Assembly: GCA_026991065.1 (NCBI GenBank)
Contig: JALXCG010000669.1
Coordinates: forward strand, 1 to 13,315
DNA: 13,315 bases
Source of the DNA: JALXCG01 sp026991065 [NCBI: Gemmatimonadota bacterium]
GTDB taxonomy: Bacteria > GCA-2686955
Direction: 5' to 3'
Part shown: in pieces, positions 1-7,661 of the stretch
Numbering within the stretch: position 1 is the first letter of the stretch
Layout: every line of letters begins with the position of its first letter
Position numbers and translations under genes: made by a program
Notes under the pieces: model-generated
Told to the model about the DNA's origin: nothing
The model's input: the letters and a program-made list of their open reading frames with translations, nothing else
Databases searched by the model: none

Positions 1-455
1 AAGCTCGGCAGATGGTCGGAATCGCGGCGGCGCGGGGGGCTCGCGCGGCCTCGGTGGGGGCTGAATATGATGGCTGGGAGGGCTGGGATCTGCTGCCGCG
101 CATCCATCTCTCGGCCCTCGCTCCGCATACCAAGGGCACGCCCCCACCGGCCGTGGAAGCGAGATTGCGGCGTTCGCTGGAGGCGTTTGGACGCGACGCG
201 GATCCCCTCTTGGTGGACGACATCGTCGGCCGGCTGGCCTACACCATCGACCCGCAGAACCTGGTGGTGAAGTTGACCCGGCGGGTGGAACGCGACCCGT
301 TCGGTGATCCGGTGCCGGCAGTCCGGGTCCGGGTGGAGTTTCGTTTTCCCCTGGTGCTGCCTGTTGTCGGAGCGGTATTCGATGGCAGCGACGGAGTGCG
401 TGATCAACGGATGCTGATGAGTGCCGAGGCAACCCTGCCGCTGGAGCCTTCATGA
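1..455 (+). CDS. TadE-like minor pseudopilin, 5' end cut by window edge
   Basis: The reading frame is open from the first complete codon at position 3 to the stop at 453-455, so the ATG at 12 is probably internal and the gene begins upstream of the window. The visible start (ARQMVGIAAARGARAAS) resembles the segment just after the hydrophobic N-terminal helix of TadE proteins, which is rich in Ala and Arg. The C-terminal part, with alternating Val/Arg (VRVRVEFRFPLVLPVVG) and then a short Ser-Ala-Glu-Ala strand, resembles the end of TadE-like proteins. TadE-family proteins are minor pseudopilins of Tad pili, processed by a prepilin peptidase and inserted in the inner membrane. The stop overlaps the next start as ATGA, indicating one operon. 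The family call rests on local resemblance and context, since the diagnostic N-terminal helix lies outside the window. Confidence 0.6.
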   Translation, partial: ARQMVGIAAARGARAASVGAEYDGWEGWDLLPRIHLSALAPHTKGTPPPAVEARLRRSLEAFGRDADPLLVDDIVGRLAYTIDPQNLVVKLTRRVERDPFGDPVPAVRVRVEFRFPLVLPVVGAVFDGSDGVRDQRMLMSAEATLPLEPS

Positions 456-1750
456 AACAGTCGATGCCACCGGGGAGCGACTGGGAGCGGGCCGGCGACG
501 CGGCGCGCAGTCGGGGGCAAGTGGCGGTTGTACTGCTGGTCGGCGTGGTGATTGCGACCGTTTTCATGCTGGTTGGATTCGAGTTTGCACGCCTTTCGAG
601 TCGCCATTTGGAAGCCCAGAACGCGGCCGATGGTGCGGCCCGCGCCGCGGCCACCTGGCAGGCTCGGGGGCTGAATGTGATCGGCACCGCCAACATCGCC
701 CAGGCACTGCTGATGCTCGAATTTGTCCTGCCGGTTGATGGAATGCGCGCTTTTGACCCTGAACTGGGGGCTGCGGGACGCGAGATCGCGGCGCTGCAGG
801 ATACCGTTGCCCGGCTTTTTCCCGGCTGCGGCGTTTTTGCGGCGTCGGCCAGCGCCCGGTGGAGCGGGGCCGATCCGCTGACGGCGAGCGACCTGCGCGA
901 GGCGGGTCTGCCGGGAGCCGCGGACTGGCTGGAGGGAGTGGCCGCTTCCGGCACGCTGGGGCGCTTGCTGGCCGGCGCACTCTATGCGGCTCCAATGGGA
1001 CGCGCGGATCAGACGCAGATGCTGGGCCTTGGAGTGCACCGCGCCGACGATACGGAACTGGCATCCCTGGCTGCAGCCTTTCTTGAGAATGAGGATGCGC
1101 TGAGTCTCCTTTTCGAGTCCTTCTCCGACCCGATCTTTGGAACGCGCCAAGCCCCGGTGCTCTTTTTCGGCGACCACGGCCCGGGGGACTACTCGCTGAC
1201 CCGTTACCCGGGGGCCGCCGAGGATGTGATGCAATTGATCTATCGGCGGCAGGGCGGCGGTGTCGGGCGTGAATCGGTTCTGACCTACCGCGGCATCGGC
1301 AAACTGCGCCGTGCGCTCGGTGCCCCGCCGCGAACCATACGCATTGGTGTCGACCAGTTGGAGGTGGTGCCGGCCGAGGGACCCTTGACCCCGGCAACGG
1401 TGGCCGCCTGGTTCGGAATGAGCGAGTCGGTTCTGCGCCGCACCGCCATCGAACTGGCTTTCGCCGCGGCCCGTGACGACCCGGCGTTTGGTTTCTCCTT
1501 TCACGTTTTCGATTCCGAATTCTGGAGTTCCGGTGGGGCTTCGGCGGCGATGGCGACACATGTCAAAGGCCTGCGGTCGCGCGGTGTCGGGGGCCGTCGA
1601 CCCTCGACCCTGGCCTTTTCGCGGGCGGCCCCGGTCGCGGCGGGCGAGAGTTCGGCGGGAATGGTCCTGCCGATCTTCGAAAGCGCCGGGCTGCGACCCC
1701 TGGGCAACATCCGCGAGGGTGTCGGCACCAACTGGATGGAGGGGCTTTGA
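452..1750 (+). CDS. TadG-like Tad pilus assembly protein
   Basis: This 432-aa protein has a basic and acidic N-terminus, a single membrane helix at about residues 23-42 (start RGQVAVVLLVGVV), and then RHLEAQNAADGAARAAA at about 51-67. That pattern is the hallmark of TadE/TadG-like N-terminal domains: one helix followed by the Gln-x-Ala-Ala-Asp-x-Ala-Ala stretch. The rest should lie outside the cytoplasm and shows no von Willebrand A domain that I can recognise. A Gly precedes the helix as in prepilin-like processing sites, but the usual Glu at +5 is Val, so cleavage is uncertain. The ATG at 452 has GGAG at 443-446 with a 5-base spacer and overlaps the upstream stop. TadG-like proteins are membrane-anchored factors needed for Tad pilus assembly; the exact role here is inferred from family and position. 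Confidence 0.65.
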   Translation: MKQSMPPGSDWERAGDAARSRGQVAVVLLVGVVIATVFMLVGFEFARLSSRHLEAQNAADGAARAAATWQARGLNVIGTANIAQALLMLEFVLPVDGMRAFDPELGAAGREIAALQDTVARLFPGCGVFAASASARWSGADPLTASDLREAGLPGAADWLEGVAASGTLGRLLAGALYAAPMGRADQTQMLGLGVHRADDTELASLAAAFLENEDALSLLFESFSDPIFGTRQAPVLFFGDHGPGDYSLTRYPGAAEDVMQLIYRRQGGGVGRESVLTYRGIGKLRRALGAPPRTIRIGVDQLEVVPAEGPLTPATVAAWFGMSESVLRRTAIELAFAAARDDPAFGFSFHVFDSEFWSSGGASAAMATHVKGLRSRGVGGRRPSTLAFSRAAPVAAGESSAGMVLPIFESAGLRPLGNIREGVGTNWMEGL

Positions 1751-2325
1751 TGCGACGGCGGTGCAGGCTGGAACCGTTCGGCGATGAGATGGCCGGGCGA
1801 TGCACCGAGGGGCAAGCGGCGATGGAGTTGGCAATCGCGCTGCCGCTTTTTCTCTTGGTTTTCGGCCTGATTTATCAAGCAGCGATTGTGGCCCTGGCCA
1901 GCGATGAGGCGCAGATGCTGGCCAATCGCCTGGCGGCGGAAACTCGCGCGGCAGGCAGTGGAATGGTCGACGATCCCGCGCGTTTCATCGATTTCGGAGT
2001 CAACAAGATGCTGCCGCCCATCGAGTTTCTGAGGGGGACCGAAAAGCCGCCGGCGGATCGCCTCTATTCGCAAGATGGGTGGCAGGTGCGGGTGCGGACC
2101 GAAGCGTTGCTCAGCGGCGCGGAGCGAAGCCTGTTGCAGAATGCCGGTACGGGCAGTCCACGCGCGGCTGCCGCGGCGACCCAACTGATGGCCGGTTTGG
2201 ACTCCGGCATCCTGACCATTTCGGTGTGGCGGGATCTTGCGCCGCTGCCTCTTATCAGGGTTTTCCATCCACAGCCATTCCGCGTGCGTGCGCAGGCAGT
2301 TGGCGCACTTGTGGAGCGCCCGTGA
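1750..2325 (+). CDS. tadE: TadE-like minor pseudopilin
   Basis: This 191-aa protein has a classic prepilin-type N-terminus. EG at residues 20-21 is followed by QAAMELAIALPLFLLVF, putting Glu at +5 of the mature form, as in TadE and other class III signal peptides. The hydrophobic stretch spans about residues 24-45. It is followed by an Ala/Arg-rich segment (about 50-70) typical of TadE, then an extracytoplasmic domain. TadE is a minor pseudopilin cut by the TadV prepilin peptidase and needed for Flp pilus formation. The ATG at 1750 shares its first base with the upstream stop (TGATG). An in-frame TTG one codon earlier is possible but less likely. The 3' end overlaps the next GTG by 4 bases. 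The TadE call is good for the N-terminus; the C-terminal half shows no diagnostic motif. Confidence 0.75.
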   Translation: MRRRCRLEPFGDEMAGRCTEGQAAMELAIALPLFLLVFGLIYQAAIVALASDEAQMLANRLAAETRAAGSGMVDDPARFIDFGVNKMLPPIEFLRGTEKPPADRLYSQDGWQVRVRTEALLSGAERSLLQNAGTGSPRAAAAATQLMAGLDSGILTISVWRDLAPLPLIRVFHPQPFRVRAQAVGALVERP

Positions 2326-2969
2326 CGACTCGATTCAAGTTGCTGATCTGGGGCGCGTTGGCGGCCGCCGGAGGGATTGGTGGCGGGGCGCTGGCGCTGC
2401 GCTCACCGGCGGCCACGAACGGTTGGCATGGCGTGGTCGTCGAGGGCAGTGCCGGGAGCGGGACCTTGCGCTGGATCGACGGTGAACGGCATCCATACCG
2501 GCGTCTTGTCACAGAGGCTGCGCGCCTGGCAGAGGAGGGGTATCGGATTCAGACCGTGCCGAGTGACGGGGGCGGTGGCTGGCTCCTGGGCCGGGCAGCG
2601 GATCGCTGGGTTCGTGGGATGGCTTGTCCCCCCGGAAGTTGGGGTGGAGAGCGTGGATGGGTGGTGCTGCAGGAGGGGCGAAGTGGTCCGCCGGCGCGCC
2701 GGGGTGCTGTGGTCGAGGGGCTGGGGCTGCCTGCGAACGCTGAAGTTCTGCTCGCGCTTCGCATAGGGGAGGGGCGTGTCGTCCAATGTCGGGTAGAATC
2801 TCAGGATCGCATCGACCCAACCGAGTTGGATGCCGGTCTGGCTGCAGTTGGCTGGTGCTTCGACGAAGAACTGAGTAAGGAGTATCGCGTCTATCATCGA
2901 GGGGGCCACTCCCTGGTGGTTCACGGTGCTGCCCACAATCTGCTATTTGTCGAGCATGCAGCCCCTTAG
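2322..2969 (+). CDS. Unrecognised membrane-anchored protein of the Tad operon
   Basis: I do not recognise this 215-aa protein. It starts at a GTG that overlaps the upstream stop (GTGA); a longer reading from further upstream would run deep into the tadE-like gene and is unlikely. The N-terminus is short and basic (MTTRFKLL) and is followed by a hydrophobic, Gly/Ala-rich helix at about residues 8-27, so it is either a signal anchor or an uncleaved signal peptide. No lipobox cysteine is seen. The remaining ~185 residues are Gly-rich and strand-like and are predicted to lie in the periplasm, ending in a short segment rich in His and hydrophobic residues. Its position between the pseudopilin genes and cpaB suggests a role in pilus assembly or in handling the pseudopilins, but that is only inferred from context. 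Confidence 0.65.
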   Translation: MTTRFKLLIWGALAAAGGIGGGALALRSPAATNGWHGVVVEGSAGSGTLRWIDGERHPYRRLVTEAARLAEEGYRIQTVPSDGGGGWLLGRAADRWVRGMACPPGSWGGERGWVVLQEGRSGPPARRGAVVEGLGLPANAEVLLALRIGEGRVVQCRVESQDRIDPTELDAGLAAVGWCFDEELSKEYRVYHRGGHSLVVHGAAHNLLFVEHAAP

Positions 2970-2972
2970 TCG

Positions 2973-2986
2973 GGTCGGCGCCGACC
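2973..2986. repeat. Perfect 14-bp palindrome between operon modules
   Basis: GGTCGGCGCCGACC reads identically on both strands. It starts 4 bases after the stop of the 215-aa gene and lies about 42 bases before the cpaB start. No T-run follows it, so it does not look like a standard intrinsic terminator. It could be a dimeric protein-binding site or a small mRNA hairpin. This is the only gap of notable size inside the Tad gene series. Confidence 0.4.
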
Positions 2987-3017
2987 TGGTCTCCGCTCTG
3001 TCCGCCAACTCTCCCCT

Positions 3018-3021
3018 GGAG
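3018..3021 (+). promoter_or_regulatory. Shine-Dalgarno that fixes the cpaB TTG start
   Basis: GGAG lies 7 bases before the TTG at 3029. No ATG or GTG in the cpaB frame offers a better placed start before the membrane helix, so the site supports a TTG initiation codon. Confidence 0.55.
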
Positions 3022-3028
3022 AAAGCGT

Positions 3029-3889
3029 TTGGAACTTCCGGCGAAAGACGACGATCTGAAAAGACGGTACGACCTTGTCACGCTGATCGCGGCGCTCGCG
3101 GTGGGGGTTGGCTCGGTCTGGGCGGTCACGCGCCTCTACGGCCAAGGGGCCGCGCCTCCTGCCCAAGAAGAGGTTGCGGTTCTGGTCGCGGCGCGCGACC
3201 TGCACGCAGGCGAAGTGGTGACCGCTGAAGCCATCAAGGTTGGCAGCTACCCGAAGCAAGCGGTGACCGCGGCGACGGCACTGCCCGGCGATCGCGCGGC
3301 GTTGGTCGATCTTCCCTTGCGGGTCGATCTCCGGGCGGGGACACCCCTGTTGCGCAGTTACGTGAGCCGTCCGGCCATCGATGAGCGGCTCTCGTCGCGC
3401 CTGCGGCCCGGTGAACGCGCGGTTGCGGTCGCCGTAGATGCGGTTTCTACACTTGGCGGGCATCTGGAACCGAATGATCGCGTGGATGTCCTCGCCACAT
3501 TCCGCATCAACGGCGCGGATCCAAGCCGCACACCGCGGACTCGAACGATCCTGACTGGAATCCCGGTATTGGCGGTCGGCACGCGCACCGGTACTTCGCT
3601 CAGGCGCGGTTCGTTCGCCGACCTCACCGCAACCGGGCGTTCGCGTCCCGACGCCGGACGGGCGACCACCGTTACCCTTCGAGTGACACCACCACAGGCT
3701 GAAGTTCTGGTCCTGGCCGGGGCCACCGCTGATTTGAGTCTGATCCTGCGCAATCCCGATGACGCGGATACAACCGGCACGGACGGGGATCTGACACTCG
3801 GGGAGCTGCTCCATCTCCAGGCGTCAAAGTCGAAGCGCCCGGCCGCACCGCCGCGCCCAAAACAGCCACCGGTTACTTATGAACGCTGA
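3029..3889 (+). CDS. cpaB: CpaB/RcpC-type Tad pilus assembly protein
   Basis: This 286-aa protein has a membrane helix at about residues 16-36, then a SAF-type domain at about 48-112. The SAF domain shows VLVAARDLHAGEVVTAEAIK and the later DLRAGTPLLRSYV. A CpaB/RcpC C-terminal domain follows at about 122-240, with LRPGERAVAVAVDAVS and LEPNDRVDVLATF. The tail is Pro/Lys-rich and probably disordered. This order and length are usual for CpaB, a periplasmic, inner-membrane-anchored protein thought to link the secretin to the envelope or to stabilise it. The start is a TTG preceded by GGAG at 7 bases. The 3' end runs 11 bases past an upstream ATG of the cpaC frame and ends 7 bases before the preferred cpaC start. 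I am confident of the family. Confidence 0.9.
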   Translation: MELPAKDDDLKRRYDLVTLIAALAVGVGSVWAVTRLYGQGAAPPAQEEVAVLVAARDLHAGEVVTAEAIKVGSYPKQAVTAATALPGDRAALVDLPLRVDLRAGTPLLRSYVSRPAIDERLSSRLRPGERAVAVAVDAVSTLGGHLEPNDRVDVLATFRINGADPSRTPRTRTILTGIPVLAVGTRTGTSLRRGSFADLTATGRSRPDAGRATTVTLRVTPPQAEVLVLAGATADLSLILRNPDDADTTGTDGDLTLGELLHLQASKSKRPAAPPRPKQPPVTYER

Positions 3890-3891
3890 GG
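3888..3891 (+). promoter_or_regulatory. Shine-Dalgarno deciding the cpaC start
   Basis: GAGG lies 5 bases before the ATG at 3897, while the earlier in-frame ATG at 3879 has no purine-rich sequence at a usable distance. The later start also leaves a compact signal peptide. Confidence 0.4.
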
Positions 3892-3896
3892 CCTCC

Positions 3897-5228
3897 ATGC
3901 ATTCCGCACACATCGGCGTGCCATCAAAGATCGTTTTGTGGTGGCTCCTTGCCGTGGCGCTGGTCGCCGGCGCCGCCATCACCGCCAGCGCTCTCGAACC
4001 CCCCCTGCAGCTCGATATCAATGAGCAGAAGACCCTTGAACTCAATCGCTTCAGTGCGATCTACGCAGCGGACCGCAATGTTGTGGCGGTGCGGGCGCTG
4101 CCGGGCAACCAGCGCGTGATTCTCACCGGGGTCGGTGAGGGCACGACCAGCATCACCATCGCCTACCCTGGTGGGCAAACTGAAACCCGCAGGATTCGGG
4201 TCGTGTCGCAGACCATCGCCGTCGACGACCTGGAGTTGTTGATTGGAGACATTCTCGGCATCGAGATGATCCAGGTCGGTTCCCGGATCGCGGTCCGCGG
4301 GGCGGTTCGGACAAGCTCGGAATGGAATCGCTACCGCAAGGTCGTGGAGCGTTTTGACAATGTCATCGATCTGGTGGAGAACCTGACCACGCGCACCAAT
4401 GTTCAGCTCGACGTTAAGGTGTTTGAATTGTCGCGCTCCGGCATGCAGGAGTTGGGACTCGAGTGGTTTCAATCGCTACAGAGCTTTGATCTGGACTTCT
4501 CGTCCGAGCCGCGCGGGCTCCAGTACAGTTTCTCTCCTCCCGGCGGAGGGCTCCTGTTCGGCGAAGAGACCCTGGCGGATCTCACGACACCGGTCACTGT
4601 TGGCAAGATGAGTCGTCTCTCACCTCTGCTGGTGGAACTGCGCGCGCTCGAAGACAAGGGTTACGCTCGGCTTCTCGCAAAGCCGCAGATCGTTGCCGAG
4701 AATGGTGGCAAGGCGCGTTTTCAGGTGGGTGGACGACTGCCATACCCGGTGGAGAACGGGCAGGGTGCGATCTCGGTCGATTTTCAGGAGTACGGCACCA
4801 TTGTCGAGGTGGAGCCTCGGATCATCTCGGCACACACTCTTGCCCTGGTGATTCACGCTGAGGTCTCCGAGCCGGACTACGCCAATACGGTTATGAATAC
4901 GCCGGGAATTCGCGCGCGTGAGGCGTCGACCAGTGTCCAGATTCGCGAGGGAGAGACCCTTGCAATTGCAGGCCTTCTTTCCCATTCTGAAGCCGAAGGT
5001 CGGCGCGGTTTGCCCCTGCCTGTGGTGGCGAAGATACCGCTTGTCGGGCGGCTTTTTGGTTCGGATCGGTCGCTCTTCGATGAGATCGAGACGCTGATTC
5101 TGGTCACGCCGCATGTGCTCACGGATGGGGGCTCAACGGTAGGCAGGGAAACTTTGAACGATCTGGAGCGGTTCGGTGAGTTGCAAGCCACAACGACTGC
5201 TCCGCCGGATACTCCGGAAGGGTGGTAG
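3897..5228 (+). CDS. cpaC: CpaC/RcpA Tad pilus secretin
   Basis: This is a 443-aa secretin of the Tad system (449 aa if the ATG at 3879 is used). It begins with a signal peptide whose hydrophobic core is KIVLWWLLAVALVAGAA, with likely cleavage after TASA at about residue 32. A pilus-type N-terminal domain spans about 35-102 (ELNRFSAIYAADRNVVAVRA), and a BON-like domain about 106-169 (IQVGSRIAVRGAV). The secretin domain spans about 170-406. It contains LLAKPQIVAENGGKARFQVGG and ends with the family signature LPVVAKIPLVGRLFG near 374-388 and LILVTPHVL. Secretins form the outer-membrane ring through which the pilus leaves the cell. The stop TAG is immediately followed by the GTG of the next gene. 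The length is normal, and there is no sign of damage. Confidence 0.93.
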   Translation: MHSAHIGVPSKIVLWWLLAVALVAGAAITASALEPPLQLDINEQKTLELNRFSAIYAADRNVVAVRALPGNQRVILTGVGEGTTSITIAYPGGQTETRRIRVVSQTIAVDDLELLIGDILGIEMIQVGSRIAVRGAVRTSSEWNRYRKVVERFDNVIDLVENLTTRTNVQLDVKVFELSRSGMQELGLEWFQSLQSFDLDFSSEPRGLQYSFSPPGGGLLFGEETLADLTTPVTVGKMSRLSPLLVELRALEDKGYARLLAKPQIVAENGGKARFQVGGRLPYPVENGQGAISVDFQEYGTIVEVEPRIISAHTLALVIHAEVSEPDYANTVMNTPGIRAREASTSVQIREGETLAIAGLLSHSEAEGRRGLPLPVVAKIPLVGRLFGSDRSLFDEIETLILVTPHVLTDGGSTVGRETLNDLERFGELQATTTAPPDTPEGW

Positions 5229-6815
5229 GTGCCGATGCCGGTTCATCTCTTGGTCCACATGCCCGGTGCGGCGGTTGAGCCCTTCCCCTTGACTCGGGCG
5301 GTGACGGTGATTGGCGCGGCGCCGGAGTGCGACCTGCAGTTGGCGCGAGAGGGGATCGAGCCGCGGCACGCCGAGTTGGAACAAAGTGCAAACGGTGTCT
5401 ATCACCTGCGTGTGCTCACGGCCAAAGCCGGCCTCTACGTCAATGACCTTCGGGTGGCTGAAAAGAGCGTGCGCGATGGCGATGTGATCCGGTTGGGCCG
5501 GTGCGAATTGTTGCTCCAGAGCAGTGCCGCCGCGGACCAGCCGGGACCGGGCTTGAGTGCCGATGATGAGCAGCAGTTTTTCGAGTTGAAGGTTCAGTTG
5601 CACAAAGAACTCATGCAGCGCATCAATCTGCGCAGATTGGATGAAACCGCGCTGCGGGCCGAGACTGAGCGCATTGTGCGGGGGTTGATCCGGGAATCCG
5701 ATCGCTCGATTCCGGCCTTTGTCGATCGCAATCAACTCCTGCGCGAGATGTTGGCTGATGCCCTGGGACTGGGGCCGTTGGAAGATCTCCTGGCTGACCC
5801 CAACATCACCGAAGTCATGGTGAACCGGCGCGATCAGATCTATGTGGAGCGCAACGGGCGCCTGGTCGCCACCGACAACAAGTTTCTGTCGGATGAGCAG
5901 GTCCTCAACGTGATTCAACGCATCGTGGCGCCTTTGGGGCGCTCGATCAACGAAGCGCAGCCGATGGTCGATGCCCGCCTGCCAGACGGCAGCCGGGTGA
6001 ATGCCATCATCCCCCCGTTGGCGATCACCGGCCCGGCTTTGACCATCCGCAAGTTCTCCAAAGTCATTTTCGACATTGCCGACTTGATCAAGCTGGGCAG
6101 TTTGAGCGTGGCCATGGGGCGGTTCCTGCGGCTCTGCGTTGAGCACAAACGGAACATCGCCATCAGCGGCGGTACCGGCTCCGGAAAGACCACGCTGCTC
6201 AACATCCTGGCCAGTTTCATTCCCCCTTCGGAGCGGATCATCACGGTCGAAGACGCCGCGGAATTGAAACTTCCGCAGGAGCACCTGGTCTCACTGGAGG
6301 CGCGGCCGTCGAATGTGGAGGGCAAGGGAGAGGTGACCTTCCGTGATCTGGTCATCAACTCTCTGCGCATGCGTCCCGACCGGATCATCGTTGGGGAGTG
6401 TCGCGGGGGAGAGGCGATCGATATGCTGCAGGCGATGAACACCGGGCATGAGGGGTCACTGACTACGGTTCACGCCAACTCGCCGCGCGACGCTCTTTCC
6501 CGCCTGGAGACGATGGTGTTGATGAGCGGCCTGGATCTTCCGTCACGGGCGATTCGCGATCAGATCGCTTCGGCGATCAACGTCATTGTCCAGACTCGGC
6601 GCTTTCCCGATGGCTCACGCAAGGTTACCCGCGTAACCGAAATTGTTCGTTCAGAGCACGGTGAACTGGACACGATCGATGTTTTCCGTTTTCGCCAGAC
6701 GGGTGAAGATGAACATCACCGGGTAACCGGTGAGTTTCTGGCGACCGGGGTGCGACCGCGCCTGGTTGATGAGTTGGCAGAACGTGGCACCCGAGTCCCT
6801 TGGGAGACGGAGTGA
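5229..6815 (+). CDS. cpaF: CpaF/TadA pilus motor ATPase with N-terminal FHA domain
   Basis: This 528-aa fusion carries an FHA-like domain at residues ~5-100, a linker, and a complete CpaF-type secretion ATPase from ~115 on. The ATPase shows Walker A GGTGSGKTT (314-322), an Asp box ITVEDAAEL (338-346), Walker B RIIVGECRGGE (385-395) and the His box GHEGSLTTVHA (407-417), so it should be active. TadA/CpaF hexamers power pilus extension and perhaps retraction at the inner membrane. In the FHA part, IGAAPECDLQL matches the fold, but the phosphothreonine-contacting Gly-Arg is Gly-Ala and the Ser of Ser-Arg-x-His is Glu (EPRH, 44-47). The usual Asn-Gly is Asn-Asp (72-73). The GTG abuts the cpaC stop; the ATG at 5235 is an alternative start. 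GGAAGGG precedes both. The 3' end overlaps tadB by one base. Confidence 0.92.
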   Translation: MPMPVHLLVHMPGAAVEPFPLTRAVTVIGAAPECDLQLAREGIEPRHAELEQSANGVYHLRVLTAKAGLYVNDLRVAEKSVRDGDVIRLGRCELLLQSSAAADQPGPGLSADDEQQFFELKVQLHKELMQRINLRRLDETALRAETERIVRGLIRESDRSIPAFVDRNQLLREMLADALGLGPLEDLLADPNITEVMVNRRDQIYVERNGRLVATDNKFLSDEQVLNVIQRIVAPLGRSINEAQPMVDARLPDGSRVNAIIPPLAITGPALTIRKFSKVIFDIADLIKLGSLSVAMGRFLRLCVEHKRNIAISGGTGSGKTTLLNILASFIPPSERIITVEDAAELKLPQEHLVSLEARPSNVEGKGEVTFRDLVINSLRMRPDRIIVGECRGGEAIDMLQAMNTGHEGSLTTVHANSPRDALSRLETMVLMSGLDLPSRAIRDQIASAINVIVQTRRFPDGSRKVTRVTEIVRSEHGELDTIDVFRFRQTGEDEHHRVTGEFLATGVRPRLVDELAERGTRVPWETE

Positions 6816-7660
6816 TGTATCTGTTTCTCCTGGCCTGCATCGGCGTTTCAACCGCGGCCGCGGCGCACGCGGTCATGAGACTGGCCATGCGTGGATACCG
6901 GCGATTCCGGAGCAATTTTCTCGGTCGGACCGCGCGGGATCTGGATGAACTCTACACCGATCTTCAGGCCGATCAGGTTCTGGTTTTTACTATTTTCGGC
7001 GTGGTGATTCTCGCGCTTGCCGCTTTGGCGACCGGCATGGGCACCCCGGCTCTTTTCGCCATGATTGGCATCGGCTATTTGAGTCCGCGCTTTATCTTGC
7101 GGGAGTTGCGCCGGCGTCGCACACGGCGGTTCAATGCGCAGTTGATGGATGCCATTGTGATGATTTCGAATTCGCTTCAGGTCGGGTTGAACTTGCACCA
7201 GGCGGTGAGGACCGTGGCGCAGGAGATGGAGCCGCCGATCAGCGAGGAGTTCGGTCTCGTGCTGCGCCAGACGCAGCTCGGCGAAACACTCGAAAACGCC
7301 CTGGAGGGCTTGGCGCAACGCATGCAATCGGAGGATCTTGATCTGGTGGTGACGGCGGTGGCGGTGGCGCACCAGATGGGCGGGAACCTGGCGGAGATTT
7401 TCGACAACATTTCGGTTCAGATTCGTGCTCGCTGGCGCGCCGAACGAAAACTGGAGTCCCTGACCAGCAGTGGGCGGCTGCAGGGCATTCTGGTCGCGTT
7501 GGTACCGCCGCTCCTGATGGCCTGGACGGTCATTGGAGATCCGGCGCGCGCCGCGGAGTACTACTCCAGTCCCCTCGGCCTGGCTCTGCTCGGTGTTGTC
7601 GTGGTTCTCTATCTGTTGGCGTTTGTCGCCATTGGTCGCCTGACGCGCGTGGAGAGCTGA
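6815..7660 (+). CDS. tadB: TadB inner-membrane platform protein
   Basis: This 281-aa protein has a type II secretion F (T2SSF) domain at about residues 108-235, with LQVGLNLHQAV (121-131) and the conserved HQMGGNLAEIFD (186-197). Membrane helices lie near 2-20, 54-74, 78-92, 222-240 and 255-275, as expected for TadB. With TadC it forms the inner-membrane platform on which CpaF acts. The ATG shares its first base with the cpaF stop (TGATG), and GGGAG lies 8 bases upstream; a TTG 15 bases earlier is in frame but less likely. A single base separates it from tadC. TadB rather than TadC is chosen from gene order (directly after cpaF), which is how the two paralogues are normally arranged. Confidence 0.9.
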   Translation: MYLFLLACIGVSTAAAAHAVMRLAMRGYRRFRSNFLGRTARDLDELYTDLQADQVLVFTIFGVVILALAALATGMGTPALFAMIGIGYLSPRFILRELRRRRTRRFNAQLMDAIVMISNSLQVGLNLHQAVRTVAQEMEPPISEEFGLVLRQTQLGETLENALEGLAQRMQSEDLDLVVTAVAVAHQMGGNLAEIFDNISVQIRARWRAERKLESLTSSGRLQGILVALVPPLLMAWTVIGDPARAAEYYSSPLGLALLGVVVVLYLLAFVAIGRLTRVES

Positions 7661-7661
7661 A

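Noticed and set aside
404-1834. Long antisense open frame (476 codons) opposite the TadG-like gene
   Set aside because: It mirrors the GC-rich codon pattern of the sense gene, is rich in Arg/Pro/His with no recognisable domain, and the sense strand has a TadG-like N-terminus and operon overlaps.
2079-2321. Upstream extension of the 215-aa gene in the same frame
   Set aside because: It would lie almost wholly inside the tadE-like gene. The GTG at 2322 with a GTGA overlap fits the pattern of the operon.
5133-6284. Antisense open frame (383 codons) opposite cpaF
   Set aside because: The sense strand encodes an intact ATPase with all nucleotide-binding motifs. The antisense product is low in complexity and matches nothing.
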